A stretch of 64,000 nucleotides of DNA from Lentinula raphanica (taxonomy: Eukaryota; Basidiomycota; Agaricomycetes; Agaricales; Omphalotaceae). How positions within the stretch are numbered: the stretch's first letter is position 1; each line of letters begins with the position of its first letter. A program made the translations under genes and the position numbers. This document shows, one piece after another, positions 1-11,486 of this stretch. The DNA is taken from positions 496,001-560,000 of the forward strand of contig JANVFP010000011.1 of the NCBI GenBank assembly GCA_027919835.1, read 5' to 3'. The notes beneath the pieces were generated by a model, which searched no databases, had not been told where the DNA came from, and saw only the letters and a program-made list of their open reading frames with translations.

Positions 1-11
1 ATGAAGGTCAC

Positions 12-316
12 TCAAAACTCTCCGTCAAGGTCTTCGTCGTCCAGATCACCCTCTTGGATTTCCTCCGCTAACTCTTTCTCTCTTTCGCGTGAGCATTGCC
101 TAGGAAAATCAGGTCAGTAGCGAGCTATAGCAACGTAAGTGTACCACTACTTACCTTAACACTCTGATTATGCAGTTCCAAACAATATCCGATCCTTCTC
201 GAGAAGATTTTCGCCACCTCCAAAAAGTGGCAGCATGATAGAAACCAGGTGCAACAGTAGCATGGGCGCGGGACGGATTGCTTGATGAAAATTTGTATGA
301 GCGTCACTGTACACAA
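12..316 (-). CDS. Possible 3' end of a minus-strand gene
   Basis: On the minus strand an open stretch above position 154 is followed by a GTAAGT donor, a short interval with a CTGAC branch-like site and a TTTCCTAG acceptor near position 99. The acidic, charged reading frame after the acceptor ends at a stop at 12-14. The frames on the two sides of the putative intron do not join cleanly in the phase I first tried; the alternative phase ends at a stop near position 45. No family is recognised. It may be the last exon of a gene or chance. Confidence 0.2.
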
Positions 317-593
317 AGGACGATCAGTGTAGCAAAGCGTTCCTAAGATTGGTGGTTCCCCTGCATAAGCGCGAGATCAACCTAGAACAAATTGGTTAGC
401 AGGGCACGGCAGGATATACTGTAGTAGCACTTATCTTAGGAATACTTCTAATTATAATGGATATTGTGACTGATTTGTTTTGAAAGTAGACTATGGATTG
501 TATCACTACATTTTGTAATAAATATTATCGGTCTCACTATAATAACTAAGGGGAATCAGCCCGAAATCCAAAAGAAGAGACGAAACACGTACC

Positions 594-1093
594 TCACTCG
601 GTTGCAGCTCTGAAGAGAAGCGGGCGAACGATAGATTTCCATGCTAACCGCCTGTTCACGGAAATCTCGAAGATTTCTACATGTGTCTTTTGGCCTAAAG
701 AGGGGGTTTGCAAATTGAGCAAAAGCAAAGCGAGATACATACATTGATAGCAGTGAATTCGCGGCCTTTCGGAGCACCAGAGTTCCAACAACAAATGTGC
801 TAAAGATTCTACAGGAACAAAGATCGATTGATACATCGAGGGACAAGGGTGAACTTACCGGCCCTTCGTCTCTTCATAACTGTGATTGGTGGCATCCACC
901 TTCGATAGGCAGACGGGCACTGCCTATCCCATTCTCCTTTTCGTCGAGCGAAGTCTTTGGTCATCCCGATCTTCCATCGGTGACCACGATCAACAAACGC
1001 GTAGAGAAAACCGGGCCCATCCGCGAGAGACGTCGAACGCGACCGCCGAGAAGCGTACAGCGTGTGCAATACACGAGGGGATCGTTTAGACAT
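594..1093 (-). CDS. T5orf172/MUG113-type (GIY-YIG-like) small protein
   Basis: Three exons (1093-859, 808-743, 694-594) joined by two introns of about 50 nt give a protein of about 133 residues. The order of motifs is that of the T5orf172 (MUG113) domain of the GIY-YIG nuclease superfamily: GFLYAF, then WKIGMT, then RRKGEWDRQCPS, then ESLAHLLLELW, then a Cys-x2-Cys pair and HVEIFEIS. The two cysteines of that pair fall on either side of the second splice junction, which supports the intron. The domain fills nearly the whole protein after a basic N-terminus of about 25 residues. Many Agaricomycetes carry expanded sets of such stand-alone domains; a DNA-related role is usual to propose but not shown here. 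The first ATG after an in-frame break was taken as start. Confidence 0.75.
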
Positions 1094-2426
1094 TTAGTAG
1101 ACTGGGAGAATTAATGTGGTGTTCATTGAAAGGAGCCGCTGATCAAAAAGAGCTGGGACCTGTGAGGATAAGCAGCAAACCTTTTTCTATGGTGGAAGAA
1201 GGGATGGGAGTGAGATTGAGGCGCTGTTGTCGATGGGATCAGATAGAGTAATGATTATTAGTCGTTGAGTGCTGTTAGGCAAACTCATGAACATTACCAT
1301 CGATGACAAACTGTTGTGGACCGCGAGAGATCTGGGTGACCTTCCTTACTGATGTACTGCTAGAATAATGTCAGAGTATCATTGATAATTAAGCTAATGA
1401 TGCCTCGTCAGTCGACCGGGAATGAAAGCACGACGGGGTCCTGCAATTGGCATCGAGTTCAGCCAGAAGACTGATCTTCGACTACGTCGAGCATCATTCC
1501 GCGAATGGTGAGCTCAGACCCTTAAGCTAGTTATTGGTTTGATGCATAATGCCGAAGGACGAGTGAGTTAGTGAGAAAGGTGAGGTGAACAAACGACGGA
1601 GTGGTGGATGTAGATGCAAAAGAGTACTAGGTACTCTTCAACAATCGCGTTCCGACATCCCCGACATCAGTGATGTCACGCGTTCTGACATCCCGACGTT
1701 TGTGGCCCGCCATTCCGACATCAGGATGTCCCGACATTTTGCTATTCCGATGTCGGGGACGTCTCGACGTCTTGACATCCCGACGTCCGGTACACATAAC
1801 CTCGGCGAGAATATTCAGAAGAACCTCACCATATCCTCGAGGCGGAAATTGGCTGGAAATTGGAAATAACCTTGGCGAGGATATCTGGCGAATTTTTAAA
1901 AAATCATCCCAATTTGGCTATCATTTCCGCTTAGAGAGAATTTCGAAAATCATCCGAATAAAATCACCCGGGACACTAGCAATTTCCTCTGTGAGAGTTT
2001 CAAAAATTTCCTCGTTGAGGGTAGGCGTCTGTAATATCAAATTTTCGCTCGATTTCCGCTATATAACCTTACTCTAAATATGGTGAGAATATTATAAATT
2101 TCCGCTTTCCGAAAAGTCTGAGGATTTTGTACTTTTCCTCCTCATAACATCAGCCTTTAAGCGTCGAGAAAACGGTCTCATCCCCGCAGTGGGAAGAACT
2201 TAGAAGGGTGAAGGTTCTGTTACGTAATTCAAAGGGCGTTCATGAGCGCTTAAACAATTAGTATATGAGCTGAACTCTGGACAATTCTTGTTGTCAACAG
2301 AGCACTCCAACCCTGCCCGCAACCAACTCTTAGCATCTCTATCAGGAAGGCCTTCATTGTCCTCTCCTCTCCTTTACCCATTCATCAACACCACGACACG
2401 AGTTACTCGACCGCTGGTGACCGCCT
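1094..2426. other. Intergenic stretch without a recognisable gene
   Basis: This 1.3-kb gap separates the T5orf172 gene and the CorA gene. Open frames here have no intron pattern or family resemblance. It holds a cluster of GACATC/GATGTC motifs (listed separately) and, at 1800-2130, AT-rich DNA with repeated variants of a cgAGGA/aatTTCCGC motif that looks like a decayed repeat. The last 100 bases before 2427 are pyrimidine-rich (tcctctcctcc), as is common for fungal promoters. Confidence 0.5.
1637..1790. repeat. Cluster of GACATC/GATGTC palindromic motifs
   Basis: Within about 150 bases the motif CGACATC or TGACATC and its reverse complement GATGTC recur about nine times, often preceded by TTC or CC. 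Some pairs face each other and can form short hairpins. The spacing is irregular, so it is not a simple tandem repeat. Confidence 0.5.
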
Positions 2427-5014
2427 ATGCCTCGTGAAAATAGCTTCAGCGACTCCGAGGGTCGTTCTCTAACGCCTGACCTCGACGAAGAAGTCAGCGG
2501 AGGCATCTCACCCATCTCACCGACATATTCGATCCCTCAAAATCAACTTATACCCGAACCCTCATTCAGCTCTGCACCAAAAGAGTCCACAGACAATTCA
2601 GCGCCTTCGACTGGCTCGTTACGCAAGAAAGCTGCTGCTGACCCGTCGGCTTCCTCGTTTCCTATGGCTACACGACCAGAACTAGGTCCTCGAGACAAGT
2701 TCAGAGCCTCGGTACGCAAGGTCATGGCCATGCGGAGGAGTACAACGTTGTTGCAGAGCAGCAATGTTGGGGCTGAGCCTGGTGTGGACCCGCGTCGAGC
2801 AACAGCGGATTTACAATACGGAGGGATCAAACAAGATTGTGTTATCGAACTCATAGATTATTCTTCGACAAGCATAAGCTACGGGCGCATGACGAACAGG
2901 GAACTGATTAATCTACTAAACGACAAGAACGCCAGTGCCCGACAGAGCTGGGCAAAGGTCAGATGGATCAATATCGGTGGATTGAGCTGGGATGTGATCA
3001 AGGCTGTTTCTTTGAAATACGGTGCGTGAGGTTTATACATCAAAATCATGATACTGTATCAATAACGAAGCGCTGTCGTTTAGATATCCACCCCCTGGCC
3101 CTCGAAGACGTCTTCCACACGCGCAGTCAAACTCGTTCAAAAGTAGACTACTACAACAAACACCTGTTCCTTCGTATTCTATGCCATGAACTAGGAGATC
3201 CAGACGCGGAACCCAAAACGGTCGAATCAGCCGCGTTTGGGTCGACTTTGACAGGTGGACCACGGGCTTCATCACCACTACCTTTCGAAGACGGCGAAGG
3301 ATACGAAATGATTGAAAAACAGGAACAAGCTACGCTTGGTAGCTCCTTTGGTTCGCGCAAGTCGACTCTTAGAAATCGAGCAAGCAAAAGGAGAGGGGCG
3401 AAGGATTTGGAGGAGGGATCGTTGAAGAAGGCACCTTCGTTGTTTTCGTTGACTCAAAACGTTCGTATCCTCTGGTTTCTTCTCACTGTACTCATTCACT
3501 GACTCTGCGAGTAGACGGAGACGAGACAACAACGGCGGGAGGAAGAAGTCAGTATCGCAGCACTGAAAAAGGGCGAACGTGTTATCGTTGACGTTTCACC
3601 GATGCACATCTTCTTATTCCGGGATGGTAAATTTTTCCCCGCCTCGTGTCTTTATCTCTCCTGTATCCAGTGCATATACTCATCATGCATCATGGGTTGT
3701 TAGGCACGGTCATTTCGATGCATTCGAATGCTGATCTCATACTGACTCAACCGATCACTCGTCGTTTACAACAACGGGACACGATGTTGCGCACATCCGC
3801 TGATCCCTCACTGCTCGTACAGAGTCTGCTTGATTTGAGTTGGTGTTGGCTTTTCTCATGCACGACGTCAGACAAACTCATGTGGTTTCTTTTTTTTTCG
3901 CAGTCGTCGACAAAGCTCTTGAAGTCATCGACGAATACCACCTCAAGATCAAACGATTCGAGCGACAAGTCCTTCTCAGACCCGAAGTTTCCACTGTGCG
4001 AAATCGTGGGTTTCAATCTATTCTCGTTCATCGTTATACTGAATTGACGAAACAAATTCCTAAACATAGTTCACATCCTTTCCGGGGATCTCATCCTACA
4101 CAAAAGAACGCTCGAACCGATCAAAACAGTCGTGTACGGCCTCAGACGATATGACCTCGACCGGGCAGCGGCGTTGGTGGATCAGACGCTGCCAGAGAAC
4201 AGGAATGTGAAGATTGTTGGTTTCATGAGCCATAAGTCCAAGATTTATCTTGTGAGCGGTGATGTTTTTACTCTCTTGAATTTGGATATCACCGACATAT
4301 GATTTCTTTTCTTTTTTTGCGTCTTCCAGGCTGATGTGTACGACCATATGGAGTACATTCTTACCAGCGTCGAAATGTTTGCGGGTATCACGGAGAACTT
4401 GATCAACTATACGTTCAATGTGCGCGCGCGGTCTCTTCTAGCCTATCTGCTCGTATTTGATTTTGATACGATTTGTTGTCTCTGGGTCTAGATGACATCG
4501 TATGAAATGAACGAAGTGATGTAGGCGATTCCGCTTGCCTTCGATGAATGTTCGCTGACTGTAACTAATACTAATTTCTCAGGCGAAGACTGACTCTTGC
4601 CACTATCGTCTTCCTCCCATTGACCTTACTAACCGGTTACTTCGTAAGCCGTTTCGTAGACTCTTATTCTGTCTAAGACTGAACCTTCCCCCTCAACTTA
4701 GGGTATGAATTTCACATTCATGTGGTCCGTACAACAAAACAGCGATGTACTGTACGTCTTTTTGTTTCCACTTCGTCCATTCTCTCTCCGCATCTCGTGT
4801 CTCACATCCTTGCCATCCACTACCTAGCTTCTGGGAGATCGCGATCCCAGTCATGCTGGTCGTTATCCCGATGTTCTTGATGCCGGATTTGAAACGGATG
4901 TTGCATTACATCCAGAAAAGGATGGCATCCCAGAAGGCTCTCAAGGTGAGTTTCGCTTCCTGTGTTCTGTTTTCTCTGGCTCAGTATGAGTTGCAGTCTT
5001 ACAAAAGGTTGTAA
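2427..5014 (+). CDS. CorA/Alr/Mnr2-type magnesium transporter
   Basis: Twelve exons (2427-3021, 3084-3460, 3515-3626, 3704-3838, 3904-4005, 4070-4251, 4330-4419, 4492-4520, 4583-4643, 4702-4751, 4828-4945, 4997-5014) encode about 622 residues. The protein should move Mg2+ across a membrane, plasma membrane or vacuole, as yeast Alr1/Alr2/Mnr2 do. The N-terminal ~125 residues are Ser/Pro-rich and probably disordered. The soluble CorA domain follows, with the hallmark DIHPLALEDV and a long acidic/basic insertion near residues 240-320. Two membrane helices near the C-terminus flank the signature GMNF (exon 10, 4702-4713), which lines the pore mouth in the family. The usual acidic loop after GMN is replaced by a Trp-Ser-Val-Gln-rich loop, as is typical of fungal members. 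All phases join without a stop, so the gene looks intact. Confidence 0.93.
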
Positions 5015-5887
5015 ACATGTCTCCGATATTTGGATTTACTCAGAAACGAACCGTTTGGGATGCTCTCTCGTTACGTGCGGGGCCCCATCATTGCCCCAAA
5101 TGTGTCATGGTCGTGGATTTCAGTACTCACTTCGAGCTGGTCTTTTTCTCATCCTACATACATTCAAAGAACGCGCTCTTCCAATTTTCTTGCTCGTTTC
5201 GTCTACTACAGCCTACACCCACACAAAAACATATCTAGACCACATAACGCATATGTCCTCGGATCTTCACTCTTTCTTTCTGGAAACATAGCTTCAACGT
5301 ACCTTCAACGTTCATTGTTCGACAGTATCTAGTGCTTCACATCTTAATCATTCTTCATGTTTTGGGTTATCGTATAGTAATTATTGTGACTCGGACCTCG
5401 ATCGTGTATCGATTCATTTTGTTATGGCTGAATGAGAATGATGTTGTGATATGCAGTCCCCCCCCCAACTTCCAAGCAACGTCAAGTGTGAAAGCCCTTT
5501 CACACCTTCAAAGTTGTATGTACTCGAAGTTATCTGAAGATAGAGGGTCCAAAAGACAACATTGTACTTGTGCTACTCATTGCATCTTTCGTCCTCCCTC
5601 ATCTTCTTCAGAATCACCATACTCGCTCCTGAAAGCAACTTGGACCCCGATGGACCATAATAGTCTCAAATCTGATATCAGATAGTCCAATGCAATCCTA
5701 TGCAATCCTATGCTCGGCTGCATCACCGTCGGCCCTATTATCACATTGGTGGTCTGACTCTCCAGATAAAAAGCGCAAAACCTCCCAGAGCTGGTCTCCA
5801 AATTTTACTGTTCCACGCAACCGTCTAATAAAAACGACGAGAACCTTTCTTCTCTCACTGAAACTCGCTACGACGCTATCCACGATC
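5015..5887. other. Intergenic stretch, no gene seen
   Basis: This interval holds the 3' flank of the CorA gene and the 5' flank of the secreted-protein gene. Several overlapping open frames exist but none shows intron structure or a family pattern. A perfect 9-bp hairpin (GTGTGAAAG facing CTTTCACAC) sits at about 5487-5506. Positions 5720-5887 are rich in short exon-like codons and could include an upstream exon or leader of the next gene. Confidence 0.45.
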
Positions 5888-6499
5888 ATGATTCTTTCAC
5901 GTTCGACAAGCATGATGTTCCTCGCCGCTGTTGGGATGAACACAGTTCTTGGTCTCCCTATCCTAAACGAACAGAATCTTCAATCTTCGCCGCCCGCCCC
6001 AGATGTTCAGAACGTTCAAGCCCCAGCCGTTCAAGGTGATTTGTCTCCATTTGTGCTCCTATTGTCCTCAATCTCATGTATTTGTCATGAAACAATCCAA
6101 AAACATAGAGATTTCAAAGCGCATGGACGGTGACCCCAATCGTCTACTCCCTTTAGAGCCTAAATGGTCTCCATCTGGGCCGCCAAATCCACGGCTTAGT
6201 TCGACAATTCCAGTAACTGGAACGGCATACAAACTTCGACCGCTGCCTGCACAGGATCTCCCCCCTGGAGCCTACCCGCCAGCCTTTGGATGGACAGGTT
6301 TGGTTTCAAATGAACAATTGAGTTTGCTATGATATTGATGAGCTCTAACGATGTAGGTGGACGAGTGTTCATGAGTATGGGCAGCCCTCTGCCAAATTCA
6401 AGGATCCCACGGGTCACCAAATTTGGGCGCTTACCGCAGAACTGTCTTGAATCTTGTCCGCCAAAATTTGTTTTTCAAACATTGAGCAAAGCATCATGA
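5888..6499 (+). CDS. Small putatively secreted protein
   Basis: Three exons (5888-6035, 6109-6297, 6357-6499) give about 159 residues. The first ~24 residues form a signal-peptide-like segment: a short Arg-containing start, a hydrophobic core and a Gly-Leu-Pro region after it. The mature part is Pro-rich, with a PNPRLSSTIPVTG stretch and several PP pairs, and has two Cys near the C-terminus. Introns are 73 and 59 nt; the second has a CTCTAAC branch site. The frame is also open upstream of 5888, but that ATG gives the best signal peptide. No family is recognised. Size, signal and low complexity fit the small secreted proteins common in mushrooms. Confidence 0.55.
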
Positions 6500-6884
6500 T
6501 TTATAGAGATCATTTGTTTGTTCTGTATATCGAGATACATCTGTCAATTTGGATTGGAAAAATTACTTCAATTTGAGTACCCATAATACCAGTGCATTAT
6601 ATGTAAGTGAGTGAGCTTAGTAGCTTTCTACCGGAGTACCACCCTGCCTTCTTCAAACCCATTGACCAATGCACTCCATCTTCCTTAAAGAACCTCATCT
6701 TGTAGGTTTCGGAGGTGCCAAGGGTACAGTAAATGTTCAAATTTAAAATGCAGTAGCCTGTTCAAAATGTATACGTAAGCAAGATTGTCGCGTCGGTATT
6801 GCATTCGAGTGCGCCCCACAACCATCTAGCACCGTGTTTTGACGCGTCATTTGCCACCGACACGCTCATTTTCTGCACGGGAGT
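6500..6884. other. Intergenic stretch, promoter side of the next gene
   Basis: About 385 bases with no coding pattern. It is AT-rich up to 6610 and contains the probable promoter of the gene starting at 6885. I looked for inverted ends that would pair with DNA after 9880 and found none convincing. Confidence 0.4.
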
Positions 6885-9880
6885 ATGAGTGACAATGCTC
6901 TAGATGCTTTGTTAGATCAAGCATCTCGTCTTGGCTCGGGAAAAAAGCGGAAACTCACCAAATCGGAACGTCGAGCTCGAGTTGCAGCTGCTAATGCAGC
7001 CCGAAGAAAACGGCCTTTGGAGGAGTCAAGCAGCGAAAGTGGTGAGGCAGATGGTGATAAAGAGAATGAGGTGGAGAAAATTGCTGCACTGGAGAAGGGG
7101 AAGGAGGCACTGAGAAAGAAGAGCTCATATTGGAAGAAGAAGGCACAGGACTTGAGGGAAGCAGCTAAACAAAAGAGGAGAGAGGAAAAGAAGAAGAGCA
7201 AGGAAGACAGCATTAATAAGAAGAGAACGGATACAGCTCTGAAGGAGAAGAGTAGTCGGATCGAGGAGCTTGAGGAGGACTTGGAGAGGGAACAAAAGCG
7301 AAGGAAAACTGAAGAAGAAGATCATACCAAGATCGAAGAACGACTTCGCGAGAAGCTACAGAACAATCAGCATGAGCTTCATCTCCTGAAACGCAAGGTC
7401 TTACGCATACCAGAGCGTCTTGCGACTGCTGCCAATCATACCGCGCATGCCTATCAAGTCAAAGCTAACAAGGAACGAAAATTTCACCTCAAAAACTCCG
7501 ATGGCACAATTCCTGATGACGCTCGGGACGTGTTTCTTGACCTTGTCGCCGTCGAAAACGTTCCTTTGAACAAAGTGACGCGTGTTGTCAAACGCATTGC
7601 GAGTGTCTTTGGGATTGAGGTAGAGGGTGATGTGTCGCGTAGAAGTGTGGGTCGGATTGTGAATGAAGGTGGAAACGCCTCGAAGCTTCAGTTCATTGAC
7701 GCGTTGAAAGACGCGAAAGGTACGTACGGCATTGCAAATTTCGAGACTTTATCAACTTAAACAATCCGGAAGGTGTTACAATCAGTGGAGATGGCACAAC
7801 TCATAAAAACGAGACTTACGAGTCGAAGTTTGCGACAGTAATCACACCTGAAAAGCGCATTCAATTCTTCCTTGGTATCAAGATGGCTGTGAATCATACA
7901 AGTGAAACGCAACTGGCTGGCTGGATCGAATCCATCGAGGAGTTCTTTGATCTAGCATATCAATCAAAGTTGGTATCGGAAGATGACACACGTACCTTCT
8001 GGAACCTCGTTACCGGATTTCACTCTGATCATGCCGCCGATCAAAAGAAACTGTTCGGTCTCATGAAGAAGTGGAAGCAGCAGTTGGAACGAGAAAAACG
8101 CGGTCAACGCGTGATCGATGGCCTCACGGATAACGAGTATGCGTGTCTCGTCTTCCAGGGTTCTCAGGCACTTGTGCAAAAGGCAGGTGGTCCTACTGCA
8201 TGGGAAACACTGTCGGTCGAAGAGCGTACACGTCGCATCATTGAAATGAAGAAACAGTTAGTGCGGGATATAGGAGAAGAAGAATTCCAGAGACTTACAG
8301 ATGCTGAGAAGTCCGACGTTGACTTGTTTCTGTGGGCGGGTTGTTGCATGCATAAGGAAATGAATGCGTTCAAGGGCGGTTGTGTTGGTTTCGACGAGTT
8401 CTGGGATGAGCATCCCGAGCTTGACCCACCCATTCCTTTGCCTAATCGCGACAACGCTGCTGCAATCCATCTCGCACCTGGTACAGCTGCAGCTTCACGA
8501 GCAAAAACACGTACCGAACGTGGTGCAGTAAAGCTTGCAACACTTGCGGGAATGATTTTCCGACACAAAGATAGGAAGCGCGGTCAACAAGACACGTTAC
8601 GCTTTTATTTCGACTATAAACTCGGATTCAATCTCGCTTTCCCAGACACAAGCAATACACGGTTTCAGTCACACGCCGAAGCTTGTGCACTGATCATCAC
8701 TCACCTGGATCTATTCATCGAATTCCTCTCATACGTCAAAGAGAATAAAGGTTCGGGAAAGCTGAACCATATGGAAATGAATGTTTTGAATGGACTTCAC
8801 GACATTGGAACCCGTCATGAACTCTGTGCTGTGACCCTCTATTGGCTCGCTATCAGTATCCCATATATGCGGGAAGTTCGGGGAACTCACACGAGAGAGC
8901 AGAATGTTCTCGAGCTCGGCGATCTTCATCGACGTGTTATTACACACATTGATATCCTGATTGAGCATCCGGAGTATCTCGTTGGTCCCGATGCGTCCGC
9001 TACAAAAAGCTCCCTCGATGGATGTGATTGGGAACGTCCAGATGCATTCTATGCTGTCCAATCTTATGCTCCTCAACTTCCACAGCTAGCAGCCATACTC
9101 GTCCATTTCCTAAAGACGGCACGCGTTGTTTGGCATCGATTCATGTCTGAATTCGAAGCTGGAAGTCCGCTTTCTCTTGCAACTGCAGAGCAGATTGAAC
9201 GAGCCTATATGGAGAAGACCAATGATCTAAACGAGTCAGCATTTGGTATATGGAGGCAGACGAACCGTCACAACCCTACGATGTCTGTTAAACAGCACAA
9301 CTCCCGCCAAATGTACAAGTTCAATCAAACCACTACATTCCTTCAAAGTCTCAGTCCCGAAATGCGTCAATGGCTTCGAAAGATCACCAGAGATCAGGAC
9401 CAATCAGGACAAAATCGGCGCGAGAAGATTGAACTTGCGGAGTACCGTAAAAATGTTGCTGAGGCGAAGCTTGAGAAACAAAGAGTCCGGGAGCAGAAAC
9501 AGCAAGCGGCCACACGGGAGATTGATGAAATAACACCGATCCTGGCCACGACAACCCTCGAGTATCGCGCTTCTCGTCCAAAAGGGTCCAAGGATTATCT
9601 GAATATTGCCGAGATCACCAAACAGCTGAAATGGCACAAACGAAATGGTGCCAAGGACGTCATTCCAGCGGCAGAAAACTCGTGGGGAAAGCGGGAGGAG
9701 AAGCTCACACTCCTTAAAGTAGCCATTGATCAGTACAATCTATCACAAAGTGAGTCTTTACAGGGCGAGGGGGGTAGTGCTGGAACTGAGATTGAAGAAG
9801 ACTTACCTGAGGTCACTGTGGATGATCTAGAGACATTTGAAGAAGATGGATACAACTCAGAGGAACTTTATTATAGATAA
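6885..9880 (+). CDS. Large Agaricomycete hypothetical protein, transposase-like
   Basis: Two exons (6885-7719 and 7773-9880) with a 53-nt intron encode about 980 residues. Residues ~30-185 are extremely rich in Lys, Arg and Glu and should form a long coiled coil. Exon 2 opens with the motif ISGDGTTHKN, followed by FHSDHAADQKKL and, near the C-terminus, KTNDLNESAFG. From memory this arrangement belongs to a large family repeated many times in Agaricomycete genomes, often near mobile DNA. The spaced Asp, Asp and Glu in these motifs suggest, but do not prove, an RNase-H-fold (DDE) transposase. The C-terminus is another charged helix and an acidic tail. The frame is fully open, so the copy may be intact. 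The acceptor (GGAAG) is unusual, but the phase is correct. Confidence 0.65.
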
Positions 9881-10112
9881 TTGAATAGTTTTGGTGAATT
9901 GCATTAATCTACAGCTTGGAGAACATAAAATCGAACGTAGATAGGAACCGGAGACGAAAATCGACCACGATTCGGTAGGCGCCCGCTTAGTCAGCGCCGC
10001 ACGAGTTGGCAGGGATTGCCCATACTCAGTGTTCAAGATCGAACCGGACTACGAGAAAAAACTCCAAGTCGTGTCGTCAAAGCAGATCGAGAACTTGGAG
10101 ATCGAGGAGAAG

Positions 10113-10613
10113 ATGGAATTTTTGAACAATTGCTATGAAGACCAGATCGCGCGCTGTGTTCAGCAGGAACCCCATTGTGGTGACGACGATCAGAAAATGC
10201 GCGAAATCAGACAAGAAAGGGAGGAAATCAAAAATTTTCAAAGACGTGTCAGGGATCTTGGGAACAAACTCAACAAATCAATGGAAGAGGACAATTTCAT
10301 TACCAATGACGACTTCATAAAGAACATGAAGGTGCTCAACGCGCTTGTGCTGTTGTACAATGGTTTGTGATACTTGACCTTCGTTATGACATATCTAAAT
10401 CTGCTGATATTTTTAGATGACGGGTACAAAAAAGTGAAAGCCCAAATCGAATGGATACAGGAAAGACTCGACAATATCATAAATGGCAAGGAAAAGGGCA
10501 GGGTTGAAGCCGCAATGAAAAGACTTTTGGACAAAATGCCCTCATACGGCTCAGAAATGTACAAACTCGGTCTCGCTGGCAATGATTACTTTGGGTATGA
10601 GAATCGAATTTGA
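10113..10613 (+). CDS. Small coiled-coil hypothetical protein, possibly 5' truncated
   Basis: The frame is open from 9945, but the first in-frame ATG is at 10113. Exon 1 runs to 10362, a 54-nt intron follows (GTTTGT to TTTTTAG), and exon 2 runs from 10417 to a stop at 10611-10613. The product is hydrophilic, rich in Glu, Lys, Arg and Asn, with heptad-like spacing. About 56 open codons upstream of the ATG continue in the same style, so an upstream exon may be missing or the gene may have lost its start. It lies tail to tail with the end of raptor. No family is recognised. Confidence 0.4.
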
Positions 10614-10811
10614 TTCATATCCTCAGGTTCTGACCAACCTTTCAGTGTTAGTTTTTTGAGCGAAGCGTATTTCGAAGTCGAGCAGTGATAGCATAGAGCT
10701 GTATGTATTCAGAATATGAGGCAGATGTATTACACAAAGGAAGCATACAGATCAGTTTGAATATGTATCGTTGATTTACAAGGCCATCTTCGAGCATTAT
10801 AACCTGGAATC

Positions 10812-11440
10812 TTAGGTAGCGAGATTACAGCCAACAATTCGAACTAGACAGAGATTCAACAGATAGACATAGAAAAGACAGCCAGATTAACTCACTCGAG
10901 CCATCGCTCTCGCCAACCCCACAAAGCATCTCCGTAGGGTGAAAAACGAAAGAGGAAGCACGCGGAATGTACGGTGATGGGTTGGGTTTGACCGGTGCTG
11001 TGACGAGGCCAGTGGATATGTTATACTGCGATAGAGGCTCGTCGTGTTCGGCTACCAACGAGCGGAAAGACAATCGCTGTGAGCGGTATCTGGTGTTCGT
11101 GATTGCAGAAGAGCTATGAGAGGATGTCAGTACTGATCTTCCGAATCCAATGTCCTTAATAGAAACGCCCACCCAGCGAAAACCTTTGCGGTACTGTGGA
11201 CGTCAAACGCTGAAAGACCAACATCTTGCATGAGGTTCCATGTAGTCACAACCTGATCGGTCCGTCCTCGTATATCCCATAACTTGACTTCACCTTCGAC
11301 GCTGGAACAAAGTCAATGTTCAATCATCCATACAATCATATCAACAAAAACAATGAGCCTACCTTGCAGAAAGGAACTGATACATCATGGTAGGATGAGG
11401 CTTCACGTTTTGAACCCAAGCAAGATGACCTCGATGTGTC
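10812..11440 (-). pseudogene. KOG1: C-terminal exons of raptor, cut off by the giant transposon
   Basis: Four exons on minus (11440-11363, 11301-11173, 11113-10896, 10843-10812) encode the last WD40 blades of Raptor/Kog1/Mip1, the substrate-binding subunit of TORC1. Recognisable pieces are GHLAWVQNVKPHP, GEVKLWDIRGR, GLSAFDVH, FVFHPTEMLCGVGESDG and the ending IRIVGC, which is the characteristic Raptor C-terminus. The fragment begins in mid-blade, exactly at the GATGTGTC duplication (11433-11440). It continues the frame that stops at 34504 on the other side of the KDZ element. It has no start codon or promoter of its own. Confidence 0.92.
11433..11440. repeat. Left target-site duplication of the giant KDZ element
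   Basis: GATGTGTC here is repeated exactly at 34504-34511. Both copies are read as raptor codons in the right frame on their own side. The outermost base could belong to either side, so the duplication is 7 or 8 bp. Confidence 0.9.
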
Positions 11441-11486
11441 AAGAAACCTTCGGCCTGCTATTTAAACAAGTGTGGCCAAGGCCACC
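11441..11486 (+). repeat. Left terminal inverted repeat of the KDZ element
   Basis: It begins AAGAAACCTTCGG and contains TTTAAACAAGTGTGGCCAAG. It pairs, without gaps, with the reverse complement of 34458-34503. Confidence 0.8.
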
